A stretch of 64,000 nt of DNA from Semisulcospira habei (taxonomy: Eukaryota > Mollusca > Gastropoda > Semisulcospiridae). This document shows, in pieces, positions 11,421-23,029 of the stretch (its first letter is position 1; the number at the start of each line of letters is the position of its first letter). The DNA is taken from assembly GCA_036245525.1 (NCBI GenBank), contig BTPG01000003.1:214828449-214892448 (forward strand), written 5' to 3'. Made by a program: the position numbers and the translations under genes. The notes beneath the pieces are model-generated. The model had not been told where the DNA came from. It searched no databases and saw only the letters and a list, made by a program, of their open reading frames with translations.

Positions 11421-12452
11421 AGCTTTTTTTTTTATCTGTGATCAAGCTGGCACCATCTCTGAGATGGCCGACAGAAGCCGAGCCACCCCTGCGCCTAATT
11501 TTTTGAACAGCCTTTCATGATCCAGACTTTCTGGGACGGAGTCCTAGAAGTTAATGATACAAAACGTCTCCAGGAAGCAAGGGGTTCACGTTTAAAAATG
11601 CAACGGGCCTTCGCCCTCTGTCTTTTAAAGGTTAAAACATTCACGTGCGACGGATTACGAAAAGCGCATCGCTAAGCAGATTTTCGCGTTTTTCTTTTTT
11701 TAGCCTTGCGGCACTCTTGGTTGAACCATGGTACTCTCGGCTTCCGAGGGACTTATGTGGAAGTTTTTGAGATAGTTTCACCCGCTACGTCCAACAAAAT
11801 AGTAGTAAAACAAGAAACAGGTTCTTCAGTTCTTCACCCCCTCTGTAATACGAGACTGACAGAGCGAGTCAAACAGAGGCCAGTTAGCTTTCTTGAAATT
11901 CAAGCGCCCCACCGGAGGGTCCTCCCAACAGCTGACTGATGACAGGACTACTGGGAAGTGGTCACTAACACACAGGTCATCGTGAACCTTCCAGTCAAAG
12001 TCCAGCATGAGAGAAGGATCACACGAAGTGAGGTTAAGAACAGAACTGGATCCTGAACCTGGGTTAAAGTAGGTAGGTGAGCCATCGTTAACGACACATA
12101 AGTGAGGTTTGAGAAACAAAAAAACAAGCATCTTATAACATCTGACCTCTGCCATCAGAGTGTTCACTACCACACAGGTGAGCGTGACGGTTAAAATCTC
12201 CAATGAGAATAAAGGGAGGGGGCAGCTGATCTACTAAGTTACAAATATCATTACTACAGACTCGCATGGAGTGCCTAACCGAATCAGAGCCTTTATGGAT
12301 AGCGTTAAAACCATTAAAAAGAGACAGGGTCAGAAGTCTTCAGGTAAGTCTCCTGAAGAGATATTATTGAGGGGTTATAGGACTTGACTAAAAGAAGTAA
12401 TTCGTCTAAAATTAGCGCAAAAACCACTACAATTCCACTGAAGAAGAGAGTA

Positions 12453-12455
12453 CAT
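12453..12455 (-). other. Probable ORF2 start of the I-clade LINE
   Basis: ATG followed by YSLLQWNCSGFCANFRR is the conserved endonuclease N-terminus of the clade. A frame change soon after leads into the QETYL segment. Confidence 0.6.
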
Positions 12456-12609
12456 GGTTATGTCTTATGTTGAGGAGAAGAGTTTCTTCCCCCCTTGTCC
12501 ATTGCATTGGAAGGAGTCGAAGAAACAGAAGGGGGGGGGGGGGGGGACGGCTCCCGGGCCTCCTCTGGTTCTTTGGAGATGAGGGGAGTGGAGATGCCGC
12601 AATACCAGC

Positions 12610-13545
12610 TACGACAAAATAAAAATTAAAAAAATTACGGTATTTATAATGCGCGTATCTTACAATAATTATAACTCTAAGCGCGCACTCACAACTCGCA
12701 CACGCATGTGCACGCTTTAGACAATGACTCACGTAACACAAATAGTGAATATACATTACGACGGTCAGCTTGGGGTGGGGAGTGTATATTATATATATAA
12801 TGCTAGAACTGTTGAAAGAGATGAGTTTTGAGGGCGGACTGGAAGAAGGAGAGCGAGTGTTTCTGACGGAGAGAGAGTGGGAGAGTGTTCCAGGTGGATG
12901 GCCCGTATACTGAGAAGGAGCGGGGACCGAATGTGCTGAGATTGGTGCGGGGGATGAGGAGGCGGAGAGGGTCGGAGGCGGAGCGGAGGGAGCGGGGAGG
13001 AGTATAGGGGTGAAGTAAGTTGGAGAGATAGGCAGGAGCGCAGTTGTTGAGGGATTTGTAGCAGAGAGACAGAATCTTGTATTGGATGCGTTGGGCGATG
13101 GGGAACCAGTGAAGGAGCTTGAGCAGGGGAGTGATGTGGTCGGATTTTTTCTTTCTGAGGACGAGGCGGGCAGCATTGTTCTGGACGAGCTGGAGAGTGA
13201 AAGTGGTGGAGTGAGGAAGGCAGGAAAGGAGAGAGTTGCAGTAGTCGATTCGAGATAAGATGAGAGAGACAGCGAGTTTGGTGGCAGCTTCGGTAGTGAG
13301 GTATTTTCTGATCTGACTGATGCGGCGGAGGTGGAAATAACATGCCTGGGCCGTGGCGTAGACGAAGCTGGTCATGGAAAGAGAGGAATCGAGGATAACG
13401 CCAAGGTTCTTGACCGAGTCACAGAGGGAGATGGGGGTGCTGTCGAGTTGAAGGTGGAGAGAGGGAGGGAGCTGGGAAAGTTTCTGGCGAGTGCCTACCA
13501 GCATGGCTTCCGTTTTGTCGTCCTTCAGTTTGAGCTTGTTAGCTG
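12610..13545 (-). mobile_element. L2/CR1-like LINE, 5'-truncated 3' end, inserted in the I-clade LINE
   Basis: About 240 codons of RT C-terminus are open on the minus strand (KLKLKDDKTEAMLVGT, LGVILDSSLSM, SRIDYCNSLLSCLP, FGPRSFSVYGPSTWNTLP, ending FQQF). A 3' UTR follows that contains GCGCGCTTAGAG and GCGCATTATAAAT, the usual molluscan L2/CR1-type tail. The upstream junction falls at about 13545, where I-clade ORF1 (QMEGVDVDS) stops. No clear target duplication was found. A cousin lies at 40436-41710. Confidence 0.78.
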
Positions 13546-14813
13546 TCAACGTCCACTCCCTCCATCTGCTCCTGCAATGCAGCATATTTGTTTTGAAGGG
13601 GGACATCAGTGTCCCCCTTCTGGGCCCGTGCGCACAGCGGTCCCGTAGCTTTCTTATACTTCTGGTTCTGAGCGGCCTTAGAAGGCTTACCAGAGCCAGA
13701 AGCCTTTGTAGTAAGATTGACAGGCTTGGGTGGGGGCTGAGGCTTAGGGGCAGCAGAGGGCGGTGCCACCGGACCGGTATCGTCCGCCCTTTGCGTTCTC
13801 TGGCTCCTCGTCACCACTGGAGGAGGGTTACTCTCCAGGGACGAGAGGAGCCGAGACTCCGCCCCCAACCAAGAAGTTGGGGCTTAAACCAGAGCAATCT
13901 TTGGTGGGGCGCCTGCCTGACACCGCAGGACTGAATGTATACACAGAAGTGTTATTTGAGTTTGCGACAACCTCAGCTGCACCAGGGCCGTCAACCAGTT
14001 TTTTTGGTTTTTTTTTTGCCGTCCGCAAAGAACAACCCCTTCTCCACACGCACCTTCTGAATCTTGCACTTGGATATCAAACAAGTGCATTTCTTGTCCG
14101 AAGCCATATCGGCCCCCTGGCACTTCACACACAGGGGGGTGGCTGTGAAGGACTCAGCAGAGTGTCCGGGCTTAGTGCAACGGGCGCATGAAGCATCTGC
14201 TTGGCTGCATGTCTTCTGCCCATGGCCATACTTTTGGCACTTAAAGCACCGGAGAGATAGAGGGTCGTACTTCTTCACTTTGAAGGAGTAATAACCTCCG
14301 CAGATGGTAGTAGGAGTGGTGGTGTGCCAAATGTCAGGATGATAGTAGAGAGACGGATCTCCCTACCACCTAGCTTGGAAACGAAGAGCCTGACGTAATT
14401 CACCCCCTGCGACTTAAGGTTCCGTACAAGTTCATCTTCCGACAGTTCTGCCAATGCTTGAACTTTAATCGTTCCTCTAGAAGAAATCATCGTTTTGTGG
14501 GGTGGGACCTCCACTGGAGTGTCCCCGATGGAGGAGAGACCCAGTAGACCGTTGGAGTGTGCCCGGGTACGGCACTCCAACAGCACGTCACCAGACCTGT
14601 GGCGGTGGGACTCAGGCCTGCCAACTCGGCTCTTGAGGGTCTCCTCCACCAGAAAATGGCGCAGCTTTGAAACAGGCTTTTCTTAACTTTGCTTAGGACA
14701 ATGAGAAAGCGAGGCCAGACGGCCGACGCCTGAGGCGTCGCTTCATCACAGTCGGAGTCGCTATAATTCTTAAGGAAATCTCGGCGGCTATGTGCCGCTT
14801 TGGTGCTAGTTTG

Positions 14814-14861
<48 letters not shown>

Positions 14862-14868
14862 TTTCCAT
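13539..14868 (-). pseudogene. ORF1 (Gag-like zinc-knuckle protein) of the I-clade LINE
   Basis: ORF1 proteins of this clade bind the element RNA. Three Cys-rich knuckles are visible: CFKCQKYGHGQKTC, CARCTKPGHSAES...C and CVKCQGADMASDKKC (about 14250-14080). Upstream, RVGRPESHRHRSGDVLLEC and GDTPVEVPPHKTM mark the conserved middle region. The C-terminal part (13868-13539) is proline/lysine rich. The ATG at 14868 is followed by E-T and then an uninterrupted run of 43 A (sense), which destroys the start. Several frameshifts follow. Confidence 0.78.
14816..14858. repeat. T43 homopolymer (A43 in the sense of the I-clade ORF1 start)
   Basis: An uninterrupted T run of 43 bases lies three codons into I-clade ORF1, apparently expanded from a lysine codon run. 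Confidence 0.9.
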
Positions 14869-15603
14869 ATTATAGTATATAGATATTCATCCCCAGGGGG
14901 TCCCCGCCCACCACCGAGCCCAACAAGGGAAAGTGCATTTGTCGGCTTGTCTTCAGTCGACGCACAATGGAGACTGCCCGAAAGATATACTCAAGGGGGT
15001 AAGCCCGATTGAACCATCTGAGCCACCGCCTTCTATCACACTGTTGAATGCAGGGGAATACTGGCGTAAAGCACCTATTCAGCAACATAGGCTATAGCAT
15101 GGTGCTCCGTATATCAACCTGCACGTCAACAGTGGGATAGGGCTCAACGTGACAAGAGCCGATTGACTAGGCCGGTATAAGGCCAAAGTGGAGTGTTTCA
15201 TCCACCAGGATCATCTTTTCCCCCGACACGGGTCTCCAAGCACGGCAAACACTCGTGATCCAAAGGACCAAAAATTAATGAGTATTTTTAAGGACCAATC
15301 CATCATGGTACGACCTGGGGTAGCACAGCTCCTTTAAACCCGGACCAGTGAAAAAGACTGAACAAAATATCTGTTGACGTCAAGTCCCAATCCTGGACAA
15401 TCGCTAGCCCATTCAGTCAGTGACTGAGGAGACTACCCACCCACGCCACGTGGAGGCCGGTGCCGAGTGGGCCAAACAATAAAGCGGTTTCCCGGGATGT
15501 GGCCGCTGCGCATGCTACAGCTACCCGGAGCCACAGGTGAGAGCTGGGGGTCAGGTGGGGACCAAAGTCGAACGAACTACTTCCGGAGGAAGCACGACAT
15601 GCC

Positions 15604-16052
15604 CCCCCCCCCTCCCCCCCCCCCACCAGAAGTTTCACCCCTCACTGAACACCCCCATACACCCCGCAAAGCAAGTACGCACATTTAAAAGAACGGAATC
15701 TCAATCCGGCATCACGGAAAACGTCACGTGGAAATGGCCAGCGTCAGATCATGTATGCATAATGATGTAATCAGACATGGGTACGCAGCATAGCGATGTA
15801 TATGGGCATTCACTGCAGTTGCACGCAGAGCTCATGCGGATCTGTGCCTCTTGGAGACGTTGACAGTGTTTCATGTGCTCCTGGTTATCCGTCGTGACAT
15901 TGCTCTCGTTCCTTGTTGGGCGACTCCTTCCGTATACGTCATCTCACTACTGATTCCAAGTTCACTGTATGCATATAACATTCTACCTCAGGACCGAAAT
16001 CCCCCAATCGTGAAGTTGCCCTCTGAAAGACTGTATTACAAATCTAGAGACA
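15604..16052. other. Unassigned sequence with a C-rich run at its left end
   Basis: A C-rich tract (15602-15625) is followed by about 430 bp with no supportable gene. Confidence 0.4.
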
Positions 16053-16148
16053 GATCGAGCAAGATAGTTCAAGGGTGATGCCAAAATAGCTTGGTGCCTA
16101 TGGGCGCCAAGCTATTCTGGCACCACCCTTGAACTATCATGCTCGATC
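16053..16148. mobile_element. Palindromic foldback MITE, copy 1
   Basis: A 96-bp near-perfect inverted repeat: the left arm gatcgagc..gatagttcaaggg..cttgg pairs with the right arm over about 45 positions with about four mismatches, around a loop of about 6 nt. A second copy lies at 42777-42845, which supports a mobile element and not a chance hairpin. It has no coding capacity. Transcribed, it would form a long hairpin. Confidence 0.75.
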
Positions 16149-18366
16149 CATGTGCAGTGGTGTGTCGGGGCTGAATGAGATATTGGCTGCAGGGTCATTT
16201 TAGTTTTGTCTTCCCTTTTGACAGAGGCAGAATCAAGAAGAAGGTCTGCAATGGATTTGTATGATGCTGGACTAACGGAGCCCCAAACATCTGCCACTCC
16301 AGCTGGAGAAACCGCTTCCCCCCTTCCCCCCGACACTTCTGCAAAGTTCGAGCCGGAGGGCAATTCACCGTCAAACTCGTCAACGGACTCCTCTATCGAC
16401 TCTGCAGAGTTTAACCGATGATAAGGATAGTGTTCATATGATCGCCGGCATGCACGCAAACATAAAAAGATAAAAAGTAAAAACAAAATATGCTTGAATT
16501 TTTCTCTCTCATTCATTTATTTATTTGGTTGTTTGTTTACCTATCTTTGGCTAACGTAGGGTTGTTTTTTTTTTAAAGTCAGGCGTCCGTCGTAAACTTT
16601 GTCGTTGTCATTCTGTCGGAGTGTATTGAAGCCACAGACTTCAAAATTGGCCCAACAATACTTTGTGGCAGACGTTAAAAAATTGCACATGTTTACCAAC
16701 TTTTCAGTCCCAAAATCTTGATCTTTTTTTCTGAAATAATATTTTCAGCTTAACCCGTTCAGTGCCAGCTGACGCAGGCCGTGTGTCTGTAGTCTTCGTC
16801 AATTCAACAACAAAAACAACAAAATGCGGATTTCATCCCAAAGTCTACCGTATTGTTTGGAGCACAAATGCGTTTTTCTGTTAGGAACGTTCAGAGTTGT
16901 TCATAATATTTTTAACTTATCCTTCCGATCCATTTCCCTCCTCTCTAAGCCAACCTCTGATTAGCACACAATCTGGCGCACACAAATAAAGACGGACACA
17001 CGGCGCTTCTCGCCATTAGTACGCTCTGTGGGCTTGTGTAGCGACAGGAATGCTGAAGAATATCACGGGCAGAAAAATGACGTCACTATAAGCTTGACGT
17101 CATGGCAACCCGAGTCTCATGACGCCGTGTAGGCAGTGACGAATTTGATGTTTCACGTCACTCATCCAAAAGGTACGCAGCCTCTTCCAGGGTGACTGTT
17201 TTGTTCCACACACCCTCTTCCAGGGCAGACTGTTGGATGGGAGCATTATGAGCCTGTGCCAAAAAGTGCTCTGTGAGGACCCACCGTGTTTTTAACCTAA
17301 GTATAATGGAACATTTATTTTCTTTCGGCAATAAACTTAACACTATTTATAAGAGAATACTCCGAAGAGATAATAAACACAAACTTGAATCACTTAGTGT
17401 TTGTTAATTTATAAAACATACAAATACCAACTCGGACCAGGTCGGAAACTATGTTTGAAAACTGGACATTTCAGTGAACACTGCTTGACACTGATTTTGC
17501 CTTCAGCCAGCTTGATTTGAATCAACGTTTTTGCTATTGCTTTATAAACATGGATAGAACTGTTGAATGTTTCCATAAACAAAGCATAACTGCCTGGAAA
17601 CTTTGTATAAATGAAACAGACAAGTGCATGTTTCGCTCGTAACATGTCAGGTCAGTTCACAACGCCAGTGAAAAAGTTCGTCTGGTTCTTACATCCCAAC
17701 ACTTGCCAATGCTTCAACCAAACAAAGTTTCCTAAAATCGACGATTGTTTGTAGAAAACAACGCAAGAAGCATTTTATTAGCTTATAATACTTTTTTACT
17801 TACTCTGGCGCAGACTACTGTTTGTCATGTCATGTCAGGTCAGGTCAGGCTGTTACGAGCGACAGTTGATACAATCAACAGAACTGCAGTGTCCGTCTGT
17901 AATTGCCGATTTCTCAGAATTTCTTCATTAAGTTATCTTTTGAGATTTAATATGTGTACAAGAAAGCTACTCTTTTAAATGGGAGATATTGCATAGCGAC
18001 ATTTTTTATTTTATTTTTGGCCCAAGTGTCCCACTTATTGCACCAACGTTTGGCACAGGCTCATAATTATACTGGCTCCAAAACGTGCAAAAATAAATTA
18101 TTATTCAAAATGTTGAAGAGATACAACGCTGTATTACAATCTGATCCAATACGTATGTATAGTCTATCTATATACAAAATTCCAAGTGAATGAAACGAAA
18201 ATTACGGGCTCAAATGTAGGTCAACCGACTTTATATAAACGGCAATTTTTCTCTTGACCAAGTCACCCAATTGGAATATGTACGGAGGCTCTCCAAAATG
18301 CATCTCGATCAAAACATTTCCTAAAGATGACGGCCTATACGTACAGAAACACCGGAGATATTCGTG

Positions 18367-18368
<2 letters not shown>
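16149..18368. other. Unassigned 2.2-kb stretch
   Basis: No convincing gene. A diverged dispersed-repeat phrase (acagacttcaaaattggccca) lies near 16635. A short minus-strand frame ends at 17158 (VLTEHFLAQAHNAPIQQ, preceded by a possible acceptor) and could be a terminal exon or a repeat. Part of it (ggcacaggctcataat) recurs in opposite orientation near 18053. Confidence 0.4.
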
Positions 18369-18408
<40 letters not shown>

Positions 18409-18428
18409 GACACACACAAACACACACA

Positions 18429-18507
<79 letters not shown>
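18369..18507. repeat. (CA)n microsatellite
   Basis: A long CA tract with a few interruptions. The Thr-His and Val-Cys reading frames through it are artefacts. Confidence 0.95.
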
Positions 18508-18509
<2 letters not shown>

Positions 18510-18659
18510 TGGGTCAGTCAGTGATTGCTGCAAATGTTATTTCTCAGAGAAGTTATTAGACAAATGCAGCCCACAAACTTGCAAAAAAAAAAAAAAAAAA
18601 CAGTACCCTGTTCAATATTCATAATAAGTGCAACTTTTCATCTCGCAAAAACATTTTGA

Positions 18660-19051
18660 TTGATTGATTGATTGTACATTGCTTAACGTCCCGACAGCAA
18701 CAAGGCTTTCTCAGGACGTGCCTGCACTGCTTGTGAAAAAAAAACCCAACTAAACAGAACATTGAATGTATGTCGCCAGCCGGTCAAATACGTTAAATAA
18801 ACCTAAAACATGGGGCTTAAATAAAGCTAAGACCATTTAACAACACACATCCAATATCAAGAGCTACAGGCAGTGCAGACAGTAGGGAGAGTTTTAAAAA
18901 GGCAAATACAGGTGAATGGATCTCGGGTAGACAGAAACACATGCCCCAGAATAGAGAGGAAAACTCACCCTGTGGGGCTGACCAGGGTGACCCTGGGAAC
19001 TAAAAAGTACCTAACCCCACCCAAGTCCCCCAGGGCAGACCCGGGTGGGGG
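18660..19051 (-). mobile_element. SINE-N copy 3
   Basis: Full-length, flanked by aaaaacattttga at 18647-18659 and 19052-19064. Confidence 0.85.
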
Positions 19052-19119
19052 AAAAACATTTTGAACAACTTGAACAAAATAACATTTATTTTAATAAAGA
19101 AAATCAATACAGTACTGAA

Positions 19120-19120
19120 A

Positions 19121-19159
<39 letters not shown>

Positions 19160-19166
19160 CAATAAC

Positions 19167-19217
<51 letters not shown>
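19120..19217. repeat. (AAT)n microsatellite
   Basis: AAT repeat with a short AAC interruption. It may be the tail of an unidentified LINE or SINE to its right. Confidence 0.9.
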
Positions 19218-19218
<1 letters not shown>

Positions 19219-19380
19219 GATATTTGCTATAGCGCCTAACTTCGTGACAGAGCTGTAGACGCTTTGCGTGAATACACACAGTATGCAAAGATGAAAATTC
19301 ATATAAGCATAAACACGATATAGGAACAACCCTAAACAGCCGCAAATACACTGGTGTGTCCGTGCACATATACGGTCTCG

Positions 19381-19381
<1 letters not shown>

Positions 19382-19462
<81 letters not shown>

Positions 19463-19483
19463 TAAGCGCACACACACACACAT
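19382..19483. repeat. (CA)n microsatellite abutting a solo LTR
   Basis: A CA tract runs almost to the LTR start TGTTACG at 19484. Another CA tract adjoins the other end of the LTR. Confidence 0.92.
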
Positions 19484-21122
19484 TGTTACGTGTTAAGTCG
19501 TAGTCGTAGTATATCACAGCTGAAAACAGGCACCAAGATCAGCGTGTACAGAGCTGTCGTCCTCACCACCCTGCTGTACGGTTCCGTGTCCTGGGCCCTC
19601 TACCGCATCCAACTACGACTCCTCACCAGCGCTGCCTGCGTACCATCCTGGGCATTCACTGGAGTCACCAACGTCGAGGTCCTTGAACAGGCGGAAACTG
19701 TGAGCATCGAGGCTTTGCTGCTGCGGACACAGCTTCGCTGGGCGGGGCACGTCTCCAGGATGGAGGATCATCGCCTACCCAAGATCACTCTGTTCGGCGA
19801 GCTCGCCACTGGACACCGAGACAGAGGGGCACCAATGAAGAGATACAAAGACGGTCTCAAGAAGTCACTTAGTGCCTGCCAAATCGACCACCGCCAGTGG
19901 TCTTCGCTTGCTGCGGACCGTGACACCTGGCCCTCCACCATTCACAAGGCAGCCGTCTCCTTTAAAGACTCTCGCAGAGCTAACCTTAAGGACAAGCGGC
20001 TCAGAAGAAAAAACAGAGTTGTCGTAACTCAGAACCCTGACCAGACCTTCCCCTGCAGCCACTGCGGTCGAACCTGCCTGTCCCGGGTTGGCAGCCACGA
20101 AAATGCCTGCAGACGACGTGGGCAAGCCCTATAGAATCTTCGTTCGCGAAGTCAAGCCAAGAGAGAGAGTATATCACACCAGACGCACGCTCGTAAGGTT
20201 CTTTTAAATAAACTTCATTCAGCTGCAACCCGTCACACGTGGCTTAAGGTTGTAGACAATACTGGAGTAACAGTTCCAACAATCTTTTATTTGAGCGATG
20301 CGATCTCCACACAATGCATTCGCAAATGCACCAACACTGATACAATGTCTCTACTGCAAATGTCAACACTGGTGACACAATATTCCTCATACAACGTACA
20401 CCACCGTTACGCTGCGTCTCTCACAATGTACACCCTATACGGGCCACGTACCTACGATAAACTGTGTGTCCCTACAACTGACAATGTACACACGTGCTTC
20501 CTAGCACCAACTTTTGTACTCGAACAACTTTCCAGAAAAATCTAACGAAATCACACAACTCAACCAATCAGAACTGAACACGTAACTGAAACTCATCAAT
20601 ATTAATTAAAAAAAGATAACTTTGTAGAATAACTACAATAGTCCACGAAAATTCGACTGCTCATTTCAGCCCCAAATCCCAGTGTGTAATGATGTCACAC
20701 AAGAGTATGGTAGACCGTTCACGACCTTTCATAACGCTCAATGACCGGCTGCTAAATTCACGCGCAAAACAATTTTGACTAAAAATAGATCGGCTTTTAT
20801 AATGTGAAACAAAAGTTACCTACACTTTGACGTCACATATAAGGTCACTCGACAGAGTGCAACTTTGTTCGAACGTTCTAGTCTATTCTCAGCGAATGTA
20901 CGCAGTACAAAAACTGACCGCTCTTCTCCGCGCGTCTTTGCTAGAAGCTTTCTGACTAAACTTAGCGTATCATAACAAAGCCGAATCAGCTATCTGCGCG
21001 AACGATAGAGAATCTGACTGAAAAGGTACGTGATACGTAACCATGATAGCTCAAATAAATATCGGATCGTTTCCTACGATTGACACATGCATGCTCTCAC
21101 AGAACAACACAACCACAATCGT

Positions 21123-21125
<3 letters not shown>
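19484..21125 (-). mobile_element. Solo LTR of a Ty3/gypsy-type element, interrupted by a LINE-Z fragment
   Basis: The left edge TGTTACGTG is shared with the intact LTR at 23889-24809, and the two align over their whole length apart from the LINE at 19519-20167. The right edge is worn: CAATCGTAA runs straight into (CA)n and has lost the terminal CGTAACA. No pol sequence adjoins it, so it is probably a solo LTR. Confidence 0.75.
19519..20167 (+). mobile_element. LINE-Z copy 3, 5'-truncated C-terminal fragment inside the solo LTR
   Basis: One open frame from 19490 to 20134 encodes the RT C-terminus (TGTKISVYRAVVLTTLLYG, LRWAGHVSRMEDHRLPK, HRQWSSLAADRDTW) and ends in a Cys/His finger (CSHCGRTCLSRVGSHENAC). 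Flanking agtatatcaca copies at 19508-19518 and 20168-20178 are its target duplication. The open frame makes this a fairly young insertion. Confidence 0.85.

Positions 21126-21217
<92 letters not shown>
21126..21217. repeat. (CA)n microsatellite on the right of the solo LTR
   Basis: Continuous CA tract. Confidence 0.95.
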
Positions 21218-21219
<2 letters not shown>

Positions 21220-21470
21220 ACGGATCATAGGTGCGCCGACTTGAAGAGATTATATTTATGTGATATTTAATGTGATGTTTAAATAAATTAGCTTACATGT
21301 TTATGTGATATATCATTAGAATGTAATGTGTATAGTGGTTGCATTCTTTATCGGTCTCATTTTAGATTATGTTTCTTCCTAATCCTTTTATCTCTTGATT
21401 ATGAGCTGTGAGTTGTAATCAAGAATCCTTTTTGAGACAATAAACATCTTGAATCTTGAGTTCTGTTTTG
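21218..21470 (+). other. AT-rich stretch, possible LINE 3' UTR
   Basis: It ends with caataaacatcttgaatctt, resembling a polyadenylation signal plus short tail repeat of a non-LTR element. No coding part is attached. Confidence 0.3.
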
Positions 21471-21481
21471 AGGAAGTCTTC

Positions 21482-21499
21482 CACACACACACACACGCG

Positions 21500-21553
<54 letters not shown>

Positions 21554-21572
21554 ACACACACACACATACACA
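21482..21572. repeat. (CA)n microsatellite followed by a C-rich tract
   Basis: CA repeat, then a pyrimidine-rich segment to about 21655. Confidence 0.92.
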
Positions 21573-21659
21573 CCCTCCCTAGCCCTCCCACCCGCCCCCT
21601 CCCCCACCACCACCTGCAATCCCCAACCCCTCCCCACCGCCCCTCTGCCGCCAAGAAAA

Positions 21660-22519
21660 AAATCCAAAAATTAAAAAAAAACAAACACAAGAACAAAAAA
21701 CAAACAAGCAAAACTGGCCAATCATTCTGGCCAATCATTGAAATAACATGAATCAACGCTTCAGACCAGGTCTGTAGAGAGACTAACAATGTACAAACAA
21801 GAAACCAAATACGAGCGTGTTGTGTACATGAATAATAATCGCAACAAGACAAACAAGATGGGATGTACCATAACCCACAAAGTCCCTTCTGTATAAGAGA
21901 TGTCCTCGCTGTCAAGTGTCTCTACCTTTTGTCTTTGACCTGATTCTGATGTTGAAATATCTTCTATTGAAAAAGTCTCGCAGATCTGCCAATGCGCCAG
22001 TGAGCTGTATAAGGGTCGCAGGATATTCGCGTCATTGGTTTGTCAAACGTAATTAATTTGTCATGACGTAAGTTTTAGTTTTTACATAATTTTATATTTT
22101 ACGTGATACGAGTTTTACTTTCGCTTCATAGGCCTGAGAAAATGGTGACAAATCTAGAATTTCACAGTTCAATTTCAGTCTTGGTATAATTGGTGTGAAA
22201 GCAGGTTGACTTTACCTAGCTACATTATATACTAAGTACACGGGTCACTTGCATTCTCTTCTGAAAGCGTGTCGATGTGTGTGTTCATGTTAGTGTGTGC
22301 GTGCGCACTCTCAAAACATTTCCAATAGGCAATATAGGTCAGAGTAGGTGCCATGAATATGGCGATGGGTATACTATGGTAAAAGACACATGAACGTTAT
22401 TCCATTGAAAATTGTTTCTATTTTGTTTAGGTTTGTGTAATGATAGTCATGATCACATGTACTATTGTTAAAACTGGTCGTCTTGTGTCAAATGGGTACG
22501 TCGCAGTTTAAGGCAACTA
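21660..22519. other. Unassigned sequence
   Basis: No supportable gene or repeat boundary seen in about 860 bp. Confidence 0.35.
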
Positions 22520-22532
22520 TTCATTCTTTTTG

Positions 22533-22933
22533 ATTGATTGATTGATTGATTGATTGTACATTGCTCAACGTCCCGACAGCAACAAGGCTTTCTCAGGACG
22601 TGCCTGCACTGCTTGTGAAAAAAAAAAAAAAAACTAAACAGAACATTGAATGTATGTCGCCAGCCGGTCAAATACATTAAATAAACCTAACACATGGGGC
22701 CTAAATAAAGCTAAGACCATTTAGCAACACACATCCAATATCAAGAGCTACAGGCAGTGCAGACAGTAGGGAGAGTTTTAAAAAGACAAATACAGGTGAA
22801 TGGACCTCGGGTAGACAGAAACACATGCCCCAGAATAGAGAGAAAAACTCACCCTGTGGGGCTGACCAGGGTGACCCTGGGAACTAAAAAGTACCTAACC
22901 CCACCCAAGTCCCCCAGGGCAGACCCGGGTGGG
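22533..22933 (-). mobile_element. SINE-N copy 4
   Basis: Full-length with the longest tail repeat of the five. The flanking tcattctttttga lies at 22520-22532 and 22934-22946. Confidence 0.85.
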
Positions 22934-23029
22934 TCATTCTTTTTGACTCACATGCGATTGAACAAGTGACTGTAATAGGCCATGCGTCGTCTGTCTGGCA
23001 TCTGCTGTCAGTGCTAAACTTCTGGCATT

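Larger units (their letters stand above)
8541..15600 (-). mobile_element. I-clade LINE with zinc-knuckle ORF1, endonuclease, RT and RNase H (decayed)
   Basis: In minus-strand order: a 5' leader (about 15600-14869), then ORF1 with three zinc knuckles (14868 to about 13540), and ORF2 from ATG 12455. ORF2 holds an endonuclease (LLQWNCSGF, LIGDFNRH at about 12205, SDHFPVV at about 11940), RT (11420-9740: NYRPIAFSS, LQCGFRGFRSTTDHLVRF, LGVIFDKKLTFHNHI) and RNase H (IYTDGSKSEDG at about 9540, GIEGNRIADSAA at about 9220). A 3' tail lies at about 8541-8600. RNase H downstream of RT is typical of the I clade. Frameshifts and stops make it inactive. SINE-N (10615-11002) and an L2/CR1-like LINE end (about 12610-13545) are inserted in it. 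The 5' boundary is uncertain, with no flanking duplication identified. Confidence 0.82.

Noticed and set aside
12427..13343. Two Pro/Ser-rich minus-strand frames of 184 and 249 codons
   Set aside because: They lie in alternate frames of the L2/CR1-like RT (12803-13545) and the I-clade ORF1 tail, and only the RT frame matches a known family.
18202..18624. Long Thr-His / Val-Cys reading frames, and similar Ser-Leu, Arg-Glu and Tyr-Ile frames at 30.1, 40.1, 46.8, 55.4 and 59.9 kb
   Set aside because: They are translations of dinucleotide microsatellites and have no codon-level evidence of being genes.
22300..22330. Possible functional tRNA genes anywhere in the window
   Set aside because: All tRNA-like stretches found (near 326, 2070, 7112 and 62100) have unpaired acceptor arms or sit inside SINEs with target duplications.
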